Of a DNA stretch of 64,000 bases, positions 37,937 through 47,427 are shown piece after piece. Position 1 is the first letter of the stretch. The number at the start of each line of letters is the position of its first letter. The notes beneath the pieces are model-generated. The model was given only the letters and a program-made list of their open reading frames with translations. It searched no databases and had not been told where the DNA came from. The position numbers and the translations under genes are program-made. Source of the DNA: Candidatus Dormiibacterota bacterium (GTDB lineage Bacteria; Acidobacteriota; Polarisedimenticolia; Gp22-AA2); the NCBI GenBank assembly GCA_035635555.1, contig DASQAT010000028.1, forward strand, positions 133,885-197,884, given 5' to 3'.

Positions 37937-40900
37937 GTGCCGCGCGCCGTACGTGTCTGCCCGCCGGTGTTCGCAGCGATCCTGGCCCTCGCCGTCCCTC
38001 TGACCATCATCCGGGGCGCTGTCCCGCTCGCCGCTCCGGATGGACAGGTCGCGACCAGCGCTCAGGAGGCCTCCCCGGGGCCCACGCCAGCGGGCGCCGC
38101 GCCGCCCGGCCCGGCCCCGTCACCCACCCCGGCCCCCCCGGCCGAGGCGGCCCCCTCCCCGCAGGACAAGAACCGCGGACCCGAGACGGGGCCGCAATCT
38201 CCGGAACCCGGACCCGGGGGAGAGCCGGAGGGGGCCACGGCACCGGAGGCCCCGGCCGGCGGAGGGAAGGGAGTCATCGGACGGATCGTCGTGGACGGCA
38301 ACATCCGGGTGTCGGACACCGCGTTCTTCAACAGCCTGCACCTCAAGTCGGGCGACCCGTACGACGAGCGCGCCATCCAGGACGAGTTCCGCCGCCTCTG
38401 GGACCTGGACCTCTTCGACGACATCAACGTCGAATCGCGCAAGCGCGAGGGGAACGTCTACGACTTGATCTTCCACGTGCGCGATCGGCCTCTGGTGGGG
38501 AACGTCGCGTTCGTCGGCATGAAGGCCGTGACCGAGGCCAACATCCAGGAACGGCTGAACCAGGCGAAGTGCGAGGTGAAGCGCGGGCAGCCGGTGGACT
38601 TCTCGGTTCTCAGCCGAGCGGAGGCGGCCATCGAGCAGCTCCTGGCGGAGAAGGGGTACCTGCAGGCGCGGGCCAAGGCGCGCCTGACCCCGGTCGGCCA
38701 GGGGCAGCGCGAAGTGACCTTCCACATTCGCGAGGGGGCCAAGACCAAGATCAAGAAGATCGACTTCACGGGGAACACGATGTTCACGGACCGGCGTCTG
38801 CGCAAGATGCTGAAGCTCACCAAGCAGGCCTTCTGGCTGACTTCGTGGGCCTCGTCCAAGACCCTCTATCATCCGGCCAAGTTCGACCAGGACGCGGAGA
38901 ACATCCGCACGTCGTACAAATCGGTCGGCTACCTCGACATCGCCATCCAGCCCGAGATCGTGGAGCTCGTGGGCGGCAAGCCCAAGAAACCACAGGGCAC
39001 CCCCAAGAGCCTGACCCTGGTGGCGCCGGGCACGACACCGGGCGCGCAAGGACTCGAGGATGAAGACGAGGAGGACTTCGAGGAGCCGCCCCCCGCCCCG
39101 GCTCCGCCGGGCGAGACGGAGAAGCAGCGGACCCGGCGTGTCAAGGCCGAGCTGAAGGCCAAGAAGAAGAGCGAGACGCCGCCGAAGAAGTGGGTGCACC
39201 TCACCGTTCCGATCGACGAGGGGGCGCAGTACAAGGTCGGCAAGATCGACATCGAAGGGAACAGCGTCTTCAGCGGACCCGAGGTGATGGCGCGGGTGCC
39301 TCTGCGCGCGGGCATGGTGTTCAACGACTCGGCCCTCAAGTTCGGCACCAAGCGGCTGGAGGAGGACTACGGCGAGCGGGGGTACTTCTACGTGTCGATC
39401 GATCCCCGGATCGACAAGCATGAGCGCACCGCCGACCTCACCCTGGCGATCACCGAGGACAAGAAGTACTTCGTGGATCGCATCGAGTTCGGCGGCAACA
39501 CCACGACGCGCGACGGCGTCCTGCGGCGGGAGATGCCTCTGACCGAGGAGGATCTGTTCAACGTGCGCCGCATGCGCCTGGGGCTGCGCAAGATCGCCCA
39601 GCTCGGATACTTCCAGGTCGGCGACGACCCGGCGGTGAAACCGAAGGGGGAGACCGACCACGTCGACATCCTGGTGCAGGGCGTCGAATCGAGCCGCAAC
39701 GAGATCCAGGTGGGCGGCGGCGTCTCCGGACTGGAGGGAGGGTTCTTCCAGGCGTCGTATTCCACGCGCAATTTCCTCGGCCGGGGGGAGATCTTCTCGA
39801 CCTACGTCCAGACCGGCACGCGCGCCAACCGCTACTCCTTCAACTTCACGGAGCCGTGGTTCCTCGGACACCCCTGGACGCTGGGGTTCTCCCTGTTCCG
39901 GCGCCAGACCGACTACACCGGATTCCGCCAGATCGGCAGCGGCGGCACCCTCTCCCTCGGGCGGCTGCTCGGCGTATTCAGCCGGTTCGACGTGGCCTAC
40001 GGCTACGAGAACGTGGATCTCCTGACGACCACGGCCGGGTTCCCGGTCAACCGCCAGAACAGCGCCACGAGCAGCCTCACGACGCTGTACACCGTGGACA
40101 CCCGCAACAATTACTTCCGCCCGACGCGCGGCTACCGCGTGCAGGGGAGCATGGAGTATGCGGGAGGGTTCCTCGGCGGGGACAATTTCTTCTACAAGCC
40201 CCGATTCGACGCCACGCTGTACCTCCCCGGTCTCTCGCGCAAGCATTACATCGGGCTGAACGCCGCCTACGGGTACGTCTCGCCCTTCGGAGGGCGCGTC
40301 GTGCCGGTCTTTGAGCGCTACTTCCTCGGAGGCGAGAGGTCCCTGCGCGTATTCAAGAGCCGCACGGTCAGTCCGGCGCGGCGCGACGTCGACGTCAACC
40401 ACAACGGATTCATCGACACTCCGGAGGATCGCAACCCGGACGGGGTCTTCGAGCCCTGCGAGGATCTCAACGGCAACGGGGTCCAGGACAAGAACGAGCC
40501 GGACCGTGGCAATTGCCTTCTCGATCCAGCCGAGGACGCCAACAACAACGGCATTCTCGACACGGAGGACCTGAACCACAACGGGGTCCTCGATCCGGGC
40601 GAGGACAAGAACGGGAACGGAATCCTGGACACCGAGGACAGAAACGGAAACGGCCGGCTCGATCTGGGCGAGGACCGCCCGGACGGGATCTGGACCCCGT
40701 TCTGCCCGGCGGACGATCCGAACATGAACGGCAAGCAGGATCCGGGCGAGTTCGACAACGGCAACTGCCGCCTCGATCCGGGCGAGGACACGAACGGGGA
40801 TGGCGTCTTCGGCACCGTGTTTCCGGGTGGCAACCAGTACATCCTGCTCAACGCCGAGTACACGGTTCCGCTGGCCGACGCGGTCGAATTCGCCCTGTTC

Positions 40901-41095
40901 TACGACGCGGGCAACGCCTTCGACGACGGGCAGAAGATCCGGCTGAACGACATGCGCGTCGACTACGGCTTCGAGCTGCGCTTCTACCTGCCGGTCTTCC
41001 AGGCGCCCCTGCGTCTGATCTACGGCTTCATCCAGAACCCGCAGAAGGGCGAGGACCCCAGCAACTTCATCTTCAGCATCGGCACCACTTTCTAG
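37937..41095 (+). CDS. bamA: Outer membrane protein assembly factor BamA with unusual loop insert
   Basis: A 1052-residue Omp85 protein. After a signal peptide (about 1-35) comes a Pro/Ala/Glu-rich stretch (35-110), then five POTRA-like repeats (about 112-620; each opens like [13 protein letters not shown] or [13 protein letters not shown]). The third is preceded by an acidic/Lys-rich insert (about 355-415). The barrel (about 630-1052) ends in the expected aromatic C-terminus (FSIGTTF). Before the L6 insert, [15 protein letters not shown] holds R804-V805-F806 where the family has RGF. An insert of Asx-rich calcium-binding-type repeats (817-958) follows. Start is GTG with AGGAGA upstream. BamA folds outer-membrane barrels; Skp and LpxD genes follow as usual. 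Confidence 0.92.
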   Translation: MPRAVRVCPPVFAAILALAVPLTIIRGAVPLAAPDGQVATSAQEASPGPTPAGAAPPGPAPSPTPAPPAEAAPSPQDKNRGPETGPQSPEPGPGGEPEGATAPEAPAGGGKGVIGRIVVDGNIRVSDTAFFNSLHLKSGDPYDERAIQDEFRRLWDLDLFDDINVESRKREGNVYDLIFHVRDRPLVGNVAFVGMKAVTEANIQERLNQAKCEVKRGQPVDFSVLSRAEAAIEQLLAEKGYLQARAKARLTPVGQGQREVTFHIREGAKTKIKKIDFTGNTMFTDRRLRKMLKLTKQAFWLTSWASSKTLYHPAKFDQDAENIRTSYKSVGYLDIAIQPEIVELVGGKPKKPQGTPKSLTLVAPGTTPGAQGLEDEDEEDFEEPPPAPAPPGETEKQRTRRVKAELKAKKKSETPPKKWVHLTVPIDEGAQYKVGKIDIEGNSVFSGPEVMARVPLRAGMVFNDSALKFGTKRLEEDYGERGYFYVSIDPRIDKHERTADLTLAITEDKKYFVDRIEFGGNTTTRDGVLRREMPLTEEDLFNVRRMRLGLRKIAQLGYFQVGDDPAVKPKGETDHVDILVQGVESSRNEIQVGGGVSGLEGGFFQASYSTRNFLGRGEIFSTYVQTGTRANRYSFNFTEPWFLGHPWTLGFSLFRRQTDYTGFRQIGSGGTLSLGRLLGVFSRFDVAYGYENVDLLTTTAGFPVNRQNSATSSLTTLYTVDTRNNYFRPTRGYRVQGSMEYAGGFLGGDNFFYKPRFDATLYLPGLSRKHYIGLNAAYGYVSPFGGRVVPVFERYFLGGERSLRVFKSRTVSPARRDVDVNHNGFIDTPEDRNPDGVFEPCEDLNGNGVQDKNEPDRGNCLLDPAEDANNNGILDTEDLNHNGVLDPGEDKNGNGILDTEDRNGNGRLDLGEDRPDGIWTPFCPADDPNMNGKQDPGEFDNGNCRLDPGEDTNGDGVFGTVFPGGNQYILLNAEYTVPLADAVEFALFYDAGNAFDDGQKIRLNDMRVDYGFELRFYLPVFQAPLRLIYGFIQNPQKGEDPSNFIFSIGTTF
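40385..40810 (+). repeat. Calcium-binding-type repeat insert in BamA loop 6
   Basis: About 142 codons of short repeats built on D/N-x-N-G-N-G-x-x-D, such as [36 protein letters not shown] and DRNGNGRLD, spaced by acidic DPGED/DTED linkers, with four Cys. The pattern is that of EF-hand-like or thrombospondin type 3 loops. It is in frame and lies between the RGF-equivalent motif and the next barrel strand ([12 protein letters not shown]), which should be extracellular. Confidence 0.85.
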
Positions 41096-41172
41096 GAGGC
41101 CCGCCGCCCATGTACGCCCCGGATCTCTGTGGTATAGTCATGGCCCGCTGTCGCGAGTCAAGGAGACCCTCG

Positions 41173-41796
41173 ATGCCACGATGGTTGTGCGGCCCCTTGG
41201 TCTGTCTGCTCCTCACCTTCGGCGCCACGTCCCTGCCCGCGCAGCCCGCCGAGCCGCCGAAGGTCGGCGTCTTCGATCCGGAGACCGTGTGGAAGCTCAC
41301 CGAGGTGGGCAAGAAATACAACCAGGACCTGAACGACGCGCGCGACCGCCTGCAGGCCGAGATCGACAAGAAGCAGGCCGAGATCGACGCCCTGAAGGAC
41401 AAGCTGCGCCAGCAGCAGCAGAGCCTGAGCGAGGACAAGGCCGCGCAGATGCAGAAGGACATCCAGAACAAGATGATCGAGCTGAACCGGCTCAACGACG
41501 ACGCCACGCGGGAGATGAAGTCCCAGCTCAACGACGTCCAGAACCGCTTCCAGCAGATGCTCGTCGAGACCCTCGAGGTCTACGGCAAGGAAAGGAACTT
41601 CACGCTGGTCCTCGACAAGAGCGTCATCGCCTACAACTCGCCCCAGGTCGACGTCACCCAGGACCTGATCCAGAAGTTCAACGACATGCACAAGGCCGCG
41701 GCCCTGCCCGCCACCGGGAAGGCCCAGCCCAAGAAGACCCCCGAAAAGCCGAAGGAGGCGCCGAAGGATGCGCCGAAGCCGCCGGGGGGCCGCTGA
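41173..41796 (+). CDS. skp: OmpH/Skp-family periplasmic chaperone
   Basis: A 207-residue protein with a signal peptide (about 1-26, ending LPAQP) followed by [21 protein letters not shown], a classic OmpH/Skp opening. Most of the rest (about 50-140) is a long helical hairpin rich in Gln, Lys, Asp and Leu, the tentacle of Skp. [19 protein letters not shown] closes the beta body. The tail is Lys/Pro-rich. Skp holds unfolded outer-membrane proteins for BamA, whose gene is directly upstream. The ATG at 41173 has AGGAGA 6 nt before it; an in-frame ATG at 41140 lacks such a site. Confidence 0.9.
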   Translation: MPRWLCGPLVCLLLTFGATSLPAQPAEPPKVGVFDPETVWKLTEVGKKYNQDLNDARDRLQAEIDKKQAEIDALKDKLRQQQQSLSEDKAAQMQKDIQNKMIELNRLNDDATREMKSQLNDVQNRFQQMLVETLEVYGKERNFTLVLDKSVIAYNSPQVDVTQDLIQKFNDMHKAAALPATGKAQPKKTPEKPKEAPKDAPKPPGGR

Positions 41797-41807
41797 AGGA
41801 CGCTCCG

Positions 41808-42878
41808 TTGGGAGCCTACACGCTGGGTGAGATTGCCTCCCGTGTCGAAGGGACCGTGCGCGGCGACTCCAGTCGCACGGTCTCCGGCATCAAGCCGCTC
41901 GACCAGGCCGGCCCCGAGGACCTCAGCTTCGTGGCGCATCCGCGCTACCGGCGGGCCGCCGAGGGGTCCCGCGCCGCCGGCCTGATCGTGAGCGAGGAGG
42001 GGATCGCCCCGGGGCGCAACCTGATCCTGGTCAAGAACCCGTACGTCGCCCTGGCCGCGGCGATGGGCCTCTTCTACGAGCAGGCGCGGCCGGCGCCCGG
42101 GCTCAGCCCGCAGGCCGTGCTGGGAGAGGGGACGCGTATCGGGCGGGACGTCTCGATCGGACCGTTCGTCGTCACCGGTCGCGACTGCTCGATCGGGGAC
42201 CGCGCCGCCCTCCTGCCCGGTGTCGTCCTGGGCGACGATGTGCGGATAGGCGAGGACACGGTGCTGCACCCGGGTGTCGTGGTCTACTCCCACTCCGTTC
42301 TGGGGGCGAGGGTCATCGTGCATGCATCCAGCGTCGTCGGCAGCGACGGCTTCGGCTATGCAGAGGCCGCCGGAGCGCGGGCCAAGATCCCCCAGGTCGG
42401 CAACGTCGTGATCGAAGACGACGTGGAGATCGGCGCCTGCACGACCATCGACCGGGCGACGTTTGGCAGTACGATGGTCGGGCGCGGAACGAAGATCGAC
42501 AACCTCGTGCAGATCGGCCACAACGTGTCGATCGGCGAGGGCTCTGTGCTCGTGGCCCAGTCGGGGATCGCCGGCAGCACGCGTCTCGGCCGCGGCGTGA
42601 TCGTGGCCGGGCAGTCGGGGGCGGCGGGGCACCTCGTACTCGGGGATCGTACGGTGGTCGGGGCCAAGTCGGCGGTCCTGCAGGACCTGCCGGCCGGCTC
42701 CTTCGTCGTGGGGCACCCGGCCTCGGACCATCGCGAGTGGAAGCGAAGCCAGGCGGCTCTCCGCCGCCTGCCGGATCTGCTGCGGGCCGTCGCCCGCCTG
42801 GAGCGCGCCGCGGGTCAGGGCAAGAGCGGTCGTCCGTCGGCGAAATCAGCGCGGGCGCGCCGGGCGCGACGCTCCTAG
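41808..42878 (+). CDS. lpxD: UDP-3-O-(3-hydroxyacyl)glucosamine N-acyltransferase LpxD
   Basis: A 356-residue enzyme of lipid A synthesis, adding the second acyl chain. The N-terminal uridine-binding domain begins [17 protein letters not shown], with [23 protein letters not shown] left-handed beta helix of hexapeptide repeats runs from about 105 to 310. The catalytic His lies in [10 protein letters not shown], and [12 protein letters not shown] is a family landmark. Start is TTG, chosen because GAAGGA lies 7 nt before it and it is 11 nt after the skp stop; longer frames would overlap skp. Its product route requires LpxC (3.4 kb) and LpxA (encoded two genes on). Confidence 0.94.
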   Translation: MGAYTLGEIASRVEGTVRGDSSRTVSGIKPLDQAGPEDLSFVAHPRYRRAAEGSRAAGLIVSEEGIAPGRNLILVKNPYVALAAAMGLFYEQARPAPGLSPQAVLGEGTRIGRDVSIGPFVVTGRDCSIGDRAALLPGVVLGDDVRIGEDTVLHPGVVVYSHSVLGARVIVHASSVVGSDGFGYAEAAGARAKIPQVGNVVIEDDVEIGACTTIDRATFGSTMVGRGTKIDNLVQIGHNVSIGEGSVLVAQSGIAGSTRLGRGVIVAGQSGAAGHLVLGDRTVVGAKSAVLQDLPAGSFVVGHPASDHREWKRSQAALRRLPDLLRAVARLERAAGQGKSGRPSAKSARARRARRS

Positions 42879-42909
42879 ACAGCGCGGCGCGCAGCGCGAC
42901 GAGGGGGAC

Positions 42910-43386
42910 ATGGACGAACCGCAGGGCGTCCTCGACATCCGCCAGATTCTTGCGATCCTGCCGCACCGGTATCCCTTCCTGCTGGTGGACCGGATCGTGT
43001 CGATGGAGGAAGGGCGGAAGGTGGTCGGGATCAAGAACGTCACGTTCAACGAGCCGTTCTTCCAGGGACACTTTCCTGGAAATCCGGTGATGCCGGGAGT
43101 CCTGATCGTCGAGGCCATGGCCCAGGTCGGCGCGGTGCTGCTCCTGCGCGGTGTCCCGGACCGCGAGCGCAAGCTGGTGTATTTCGCCGGCATCGACCGC
43201 GCCCGGTTCAGGCGCCCGGTGACACCGGGCGATCAGGTGCGCTTCGAGGTGGAAGTCCTGAAGCTGCGCTCGCGTTCCGCCCGGCTGCGAGGTGAGGCGT
43301 TCGTGGACGGAGGCCTGGTCGCCGAGGCCGAGCTGTTCTCGTCCATGGTCGATCGGGACGGCCCCGCGCAACCGGAGGTCCCATGA
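42910..43386 (+). CDS. fabZ: 3-hydroxyacyl-ACP dehydratase FabZ
   Basis: A 158-residue hot-dog-fold dehydratase of fatty acid elongation. It starts [22 protein letters not shown] and carries the catalytic His and Glu in [20 protein letters not shown], both family-diagnostic. It competes with LpxA/LpxD for 3-hydroxyacyl-ACP, which is why it sits between lpxD and lpxA in many Gram-negative genomes. The stop overlaps the lpxA start (ATGA). Its start is preceded by GAGGGG. Confidence 0.96.
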   Translation: MDEPQGVLDIRQILAILPHRYPFLLVDRIVSMEEGRKVVGIKNVTFNEPFFQGHFPGNPVMPGVLIVEAMAQVGAVLLLRGVPDRERKLVYFAGIDRARFRRPVTPGDQVRFEVEVLKLRSRSARLRGEAFVDGGLVAEAELFSSMVDRDGPAQPEVP

Positions 43387-44168
43387 CCGCCCCCGCCGGA
43401 CTCCATCCCACCGCTCAAATCGACGCGGGGGCGCGCCTGGGTGACGGGACGACGGTCGGAGCCTTCAGCGTCATCGGCCGCGACGTGACCGTCGGGCCCG
43501 GCTGCGAGATCGGCCCGCACGCGGTCGTCGAGGGCCCCACGGTGATGGGCGCCCGTTGCCGCGTCTTCCCCTTCGCGTGCATCGGAATGGCGCCCCAGGA
43601 TCTCAAGTACCGGGGGGAGCGGACCACGATCGAGATCGGCGACGACAACATCTTCCGGGAGGGAGTGACGGTTCATCGCGGTACCGTGGGGGGAGGTGGG
43701 GTGACGCGGATCGGGTCGGGGAATCTCCTGATGGCCCAGACGCACGTCGCGCACGATTGCCGCGTCGGGAGCCAGGTCATATTCGCGAACGCCGCGACTC
43801 TGGCCGGGCACGTCGTGGTCGAGGATGGAGCCACGATCGGGGCGTTCTCCGGCGTGCACCAGTTCTGCCGAGTCGGTGCGCATGCCTACATCGGAGGGTA
43901 CTCGGTCATCACGCAGGACGCCCTGCCCTACGTCCTGACCGTCGGCAACCGCGCCAAGAGCTTCGGCATCAACATGGTCGGACTGGAGCGCAAGCAGTTC
44001 GCTCCGGAGGCGATCCAGGCTCTCCGGCAGGCGTACCGCATCCTGTTCCGCTCGCGGCTCACCCTCCAGGAGGCTCTCGATCGCCTGCAGGCCGAGTTTC
44101 CGGCCCAGCCGGAGGTGCAGACCCTGGCCGCCTTCATCCGCGGAAGCCGCCGCGGCGTGATCCGCTGA
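43383..44168 (+). CDS. lpxA: UDP-N-acetylglucosamine acyltransferase LpxA
   Basis: A 261-residue left-handed beta-helix acyltransferase, the first enzyme of lipid A synthesis. [15 protein letters not shown] opens the helix; [14 protein letters not shown] holds the catalytic His (about H120); [14 protein letters not shown]-type residues are seen as [14 protein letters not shown]; and [26 protein letters not shown] is the C-terminal helical domain. Length is normal. lpxB, lpxH/lpxI and lpxK are not in the window; the next gene is an oxidoreductase instead. Confidence 0.96.
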   Translation: MTAPAGLHPTAQIDAGARLGDGTTVGAFSVIGRDVTVGPGCEIGPHAVVEGPTVMGARCRVFPFACIGMAPQDLKYRGERTTIEIGDDNIFREGVTVHRGTVGGGGVTRIGSGNLLMAQTHVAHDCRVGSQVIFANAATLAGHVVVEDGATIGAFSGVHQFCRVGAHAYIGGYSVITQDALPYVLTVGNRAKSFGINMVGLERKQFAPEAIQALRQAYRILFRSRLTLQEALDRLQAEFPAQPEVQTLAAFIRGSRRGVIR

Positions 44169-44179
44169 AGGGCGGCTTC

Positions 44180-45160
44180 ATGGGGACCTCCGGCCGCCGC
44201 CCGGTCCGTGTCGCGGTGATCGGTGTCGGCAGCCTCGGTCAGCACCACGCGCGGATCTACGCCGGCCTGGAGGAGGCCGACCTGGTGGCGGTGGTGGACG
44301 CCGACCCGGATCGCGCCGCCTCGGTCGCCTCGCGCCACGGCGTTCCCGCCCTGAGCTCCTTCACGGACCTGCCGAGCGACCTCGAGGCGGTCAGCGTGGC
44401 CGTACCGACCTCGGCGCACGCCCCGATCGTCGAGGCGTGCCTGCGGCGCGGCCTGGCGGTCCTGGTCGAGAAGCCGATGGCCGCGAGTCTCGAGGAAGCG
44501 GTCTCCATGACGCGGCAGGCGGAGCGCGCGGGGAAGCTCCTCCTGGTCGGCCACACGGAGCGCTTCAATCCGATCGTGCGGGCGGCGCGAGACCGCGTGC
44601 GCGACCCGCGCTTCATCGAGACACACCGCCTGGGGGTGTTCACCGCGCGCAGCACGGACGTGGACGTCGTCCTGGACCTGATGATTCACGACCTCGACGT
44701 GATCCTCAGTCTCGTGCCGTCCCCCATCGCCTCGATCGACTCGGTGGGAGTGCACGCCTTGACCGACAAGGTCGACATCGCCAACGCCCGGTTGCGATTC
44801 GAGAACGGGTGTGTCGCCAACGTCACCGCCAGCCGGATCAGCACCGACCGGGTCCGCAAGCTGCGCGTCTTCGAGGCGGACTCCTACCTGTCCATCGACT
44901 ACGCCGGACAGGAGGGGGTGATCTACACCCTGAAGCGCGCGGCGGGGGCGCCGCCGGAGATCGTCCGCGAACAGCTGTCGGCGGATCGCGAGGAGCCGCT
45001 CCTGGTGGAGCTGCGCGCCTTCGTGAGCCGCGTGAGAGGAGAGGATGCCCCGGGTGTGTCGGCGGACGAGGGCCTGCGCGCGCTCGAGACCGCCCTGCGG
45101 ATCGTGGAGCAGATCGCCGCGGCCGGCCGCCCTGCGGGGGGCCGGGACGGCGTCCGGTGA
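44180..45160 (+). CDS. Gfo/Idh/MocA-family oxidoreductase in the lpx cluster
   Basis: A 326-residue NAD(P)-dependent oxidoreductase. The Rossmann fold shows VAVIGVGSLGQHHARIYAGL, and LVEKPMAAS is the conserved Glu-Lys-Pro motif with the catalytic Lys. HDLDVILSLV fits the second-domain His motif. The position right after lpxA suggests a role in envelope sugar chemistry. GnnA, which oxidises UDP-GlcNAc at C3 for diamino lipid A in some bacteria, belongs to this family and is sometimes linked to lpxA. Its partner aminotransferase GnnB is not in the window, so the substrate is unproven. The stop overlaps the next gene (GTGA). Confidence 0.82.
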   Translation: MGTSGRRPVRVAVIGVGSLGQHHARIYAGLEEADLVAVVDADPDRAASVASRHGVPALSSFTDLPSDLEAVSVAVPTSAHAPIVEACLRRGLAVLVEKPMAASLEEAVSMTRQAERAGKLLLVGHTERFNPIVRAARDRVRDPRFIETHRLGVFTARSTDVDVVLDLMIHDLDVILSLVPSPIASIDSVGVHALTDKVDIANARLRFENGCVANVTASRISTDRVRKLRVFEADSYLSIDYAGQEGVIYTLKRAAGAPPEIVREQLSADREEPLLVELRAFVSRVRGEDAPGVSADEGLRALETALRIVEQIAAAGRPAGGRDGVR

Positions 45161-46251
45161 ACGGCGACGTCCGTGTCGAGGAGTACCTCCGCGCCCACGT
45201 CGAGGCCGGCGACTTCCCTGGAGCGTCCTACCTCGTCGCCGAGGAGGGTCGTGTTCTCGCGGAGGGAGCTCTCGGCCTGGCCGTGGTGCGTCCGCGGCGA
45301 ATTCCGGCCGCGACCTCGACCCTCTACGACCTCGCGTCCCTCACGAAGCCTTTCGCGGGGGCGCTCCTGGCGGCGCGACTCGCGTCGGCGGGCCGGCTGC
45401 GCTGCGAGGATCGGCTGGTGCGCCTCCTGCCGGAATGGGACCGGGAGGATGAGGCCTCGCGCATCAGTCTCCTCGATCTCCTCACGCACCGGTCCGGTCT
45501 GCCGGCCTGGAAGCCGCTCTACGTCCACGCCACCGGCCGGGAGGAGTATCTCCGGTCCCTGAAAGACCTGGCCCTGGATCGGCCGCCCGGCGCCCGGGTG
45601 GTGTATTCGGACCCCGGGTATATCCTGCTGGGGTTCGCGCTGGAGCGAGCGGGCGGAGCGTCTCTGGAGCGTCTGTTCGCGGAGATGATCACCGGCCCTC
45701 TGCAGATCACGGACCTGCTCTACCGACCCGAACCGGCCCTCCAAAGGCGCATTGCCGCGACCGAGGAGGGAAACCGGAAAGAGCGGCTCCTCGCCGGGCC
45801 GGAAGGGGATGGTTACAATGGTTGGCGCGCGGAGGTGGCCTGGGGTGTGGTGCACGACTTGAACGCCCGCGCTCTCGGCGGGATCAGCGCCCATGCCGGC
45901 CTGTTCGGGACGGCGCGGGCGGTCCACCTGATGGCGCGGGAGGTCCTGGGCCCGGGGACAGGGCTCCTGGAGGAATCGCAACGCCTGCTCATGAGCACCA
46001 ACCTCACTGCGGGGCTCGGAGAGGACCGCTCCCTGGGGTTCCTGCTGGCCTCGAGTCCCGGCACCGCCGCGGAAGGGGCGCTGTCGCGCCGGTCGTTCGG
46101 GCACACGGGGTTCACGGGAACCTCCCTGTGGATCGATCCGGACGCGCGGCGCATCTACGTTCTTCTGACGAACCGGGTGCACCCCGAGTTCCGGGAGACG
46201 GACATGAACGCCATCCGCCGCGGATTCCACCAGATCGCCGCGGCCCTGTAA
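45157..46251 (+). CDS. Serine hydrolase of the beta-lactamase/DD-peptidase family
   Basis: A 364-residue class C beta-lactamase-like serine hydrolase. The nucleophile motif SLTK (61-64) lies in TLYDLASLTKPF; YSDPGYILLGFALE holds the YxN-type Tyr; GHTGFTGTSLW is the third motif (HxG). No signal peptide is seen, so the protein appears cytoplasmic, unlike most penicillin-binding relatives. Start is GTG overlapping the oxidoreductase stop. Members include esterases, peptidases and transacylases; the substrate cannot be told. GGISAHAGLFGTARAVHLMARE is typical of esterase-type relatives. Confidence 0.85.
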   Translation: MNGDVRVEEYLRAHVEAGDFPGASYLVAEEGRVLAEGALGLAVVRPRRIPAATSTLYDLASLTKPFAGALLAARLASAGRLRCEDRLVRLLPEWDREDEASRISLLDLLTHRSGLPAWKPLYVHATGREEYLRSLKDLALDRPPGARVVYSDPGYILLGFALERAGGASLERLFAEMITGPLQITDLLYRPEPALQRRIAATEEGNRKERLLAGPEGDGYNGWRAEVAWGVVHDLNARALGGISAHAGLFGTARAVHLMAREVLGPGTGLLEESQRLLMSTNLTAGLGEDRSLGFLLASSPGTAAEGALSRRSFGHTGFTGTSLWIDPDARRIYVLLTNRVHPEFRETDMNAIRRGFHQIAAAL

Positions 46252-46278
46252 CGCCCTGAAGTCCCCGGGTGAAGCACC

Positions 46279-47424
46279 ATGGAATTTCTGTCCCTGAGCG
46301 AGCCTGTCGAGACGCCGACCCTCAAGGTCGGCCGATCGGAGGCCGTCCTCCTGTCAATCGGGCTGCACCTCCTGCTGCTCCTGCTCGTCATGTTCGGGCC
46401 GATCGCGGCCTCCAGATTCCTGCCGCAGTCGATCATCACCTTTCTCTCCCCCCGCCTCCCGCCGGCGCGGCCCGAGCCGCCCGCGGCTCTGGCGGGCGGG
46501 CCGGCCCCGGCGCCAAGACAGTCCGAGAAGCGGAACATTCCGTTGAAGTTCGCTTACGTGAGCGTCCCGCACGACGAGGCGAGCAGCAAGAACCCCACAG
46601 CACCGCTCGCGTCGGACAAGGATCGCCGGGCGCGTCAGGAGACGCGCACGCCGCCCGACGCCAAGCGATTCTCCATCGATCCTCACTCGGAAGGGACGTC
46701 GATCGACAGGGTCAAGCCGGATCCCAAACGCGCGCAGGGAAGGGAGGATGTCGAGGCGCAGAGCCGGGCGCGCCGCGGGTCGTCGTCCAGCGGGGACGGC
46801 GCGACGGGGACCGGGGCAGTCGCCCGCAACAGCACCCCGCAGATTGCCTCCGCGCCGAGACCGGACGGGCCGCGCGCGCAGGGAAGATCTCCGGAGAGCG
46901 CGCCGGGAAGACAGGCGGCGCCCGGCCGGGAGGGGAGCCCTCTGGTTGATCCCGGCGTACCCGAGGGGACCGCCGAGCAGGGGGATGACCCGCGCGAGAG
47001 CCTGAAGCAGGCGCTCTCGGATCTCAAGGCCGGAGAGTACAAGTTCCAGTTCAACAATCCGGCGTACCTGCGTGGCGGCAGCTACGGCACCATGTCGTTC
47101 GACACGCAGGGATTCCCGTGGGGCGACTACGCCCGCAGAATCTATCTCGTCATCCGCAACAACTGGTACGCACGGATTCCTCTGGCCGCGCAGAACGGGA
47201 TCCGCGGATGGGTCTGCCAGCGCTTCGTGATAGAAAAAGATGGAGCGATATCGAGCGTGCAGGCCGTGCGTCCTTCCGGTGTCGCTCCGTTCGACCGGGC
47301 GTCGGCGGACGCCTTGACCAGCAGCAGCCCTCTCCCGCCGCTGCCGCCGGACTTCCCGGAGCCCAGGGAAGGCGTGACCTTCTGCTTCTACTACAACATG
47401 TACCCGGAGGAGGATGGGGAGTAA
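46279..47424 (+). CDS. TonB-like energy-transducing protein
   Basis: A 381-residue protein with a short cytoplasmic N-terminus, one transmembrane helix (about 24-44), a long Pro/Arg/Ser-rich disordered spacer (about 55-245) and a globular C-terminal domain (about 270-375). That layout, with YLVIRNNWYARIPL, VIEKDGAISSVQAVRPSGVAPFDRAS and a final LPPLPPDFPEPREGVTFCFYYN, matches the TonB C-terminal fold. It should connect the ExbB/ExbD motor to outer-membrane receptors. The exbD genes are at the far left of the window. It converges with the FG-GAP gene only 3 nt away. Confidence 0.8.
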   Translation: MEFLSLSEPVETPTLKVGRSEAVLLSIGLHLLLLLLVMFGPIAASRFLPQSIITFLSPRLPPARPEPPAALAGGPAPAPRQSEKRNIPLKFAYVSVPHDEASSKNPTAPLASDKDRRARQETRTPPDAKRFSIDPHSEGTSIDRVKPDPKRAQGREDVEAQSRARRGSSSSGDGATGTGAVARNSTPQIASAPRPDGPRAQGRSPESAPGRQAAPGREGSPLVDPGVPEGTAEQGDDPRESLKQALSDLKAGEYKFQFNNPAYLRGGSYGTMSFDTQGFPWGDYARRIYLVIRNNWYARIPLAAQNGIRGWVCQRFVIEKDGAISSVQAVRPSGVAPFDRASADALTSSSPLPPLPPDFPEPREGVTFCFYYNMYPEEDGE

Positions 47425-47427
47425 TCC

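Noticed and set aside
38120-40579. An 819-codon minus-strand frame over bamA
   Set aside because: Antisense to BamA; composition bias only.
40385-40810. CRISPR-like spacing of repeats in bamA
   Set aside because: The repeats are protein-level, in frame, imperfect at DNA level and have no constant direct repeat/spacer structure.
41118-41160. Promoter (GGTATAGT) directly before skp
   Set aside because: A TATAGT sequence is present but no matching -35 is seen and the gene is probably read from upstream bamA transcription.
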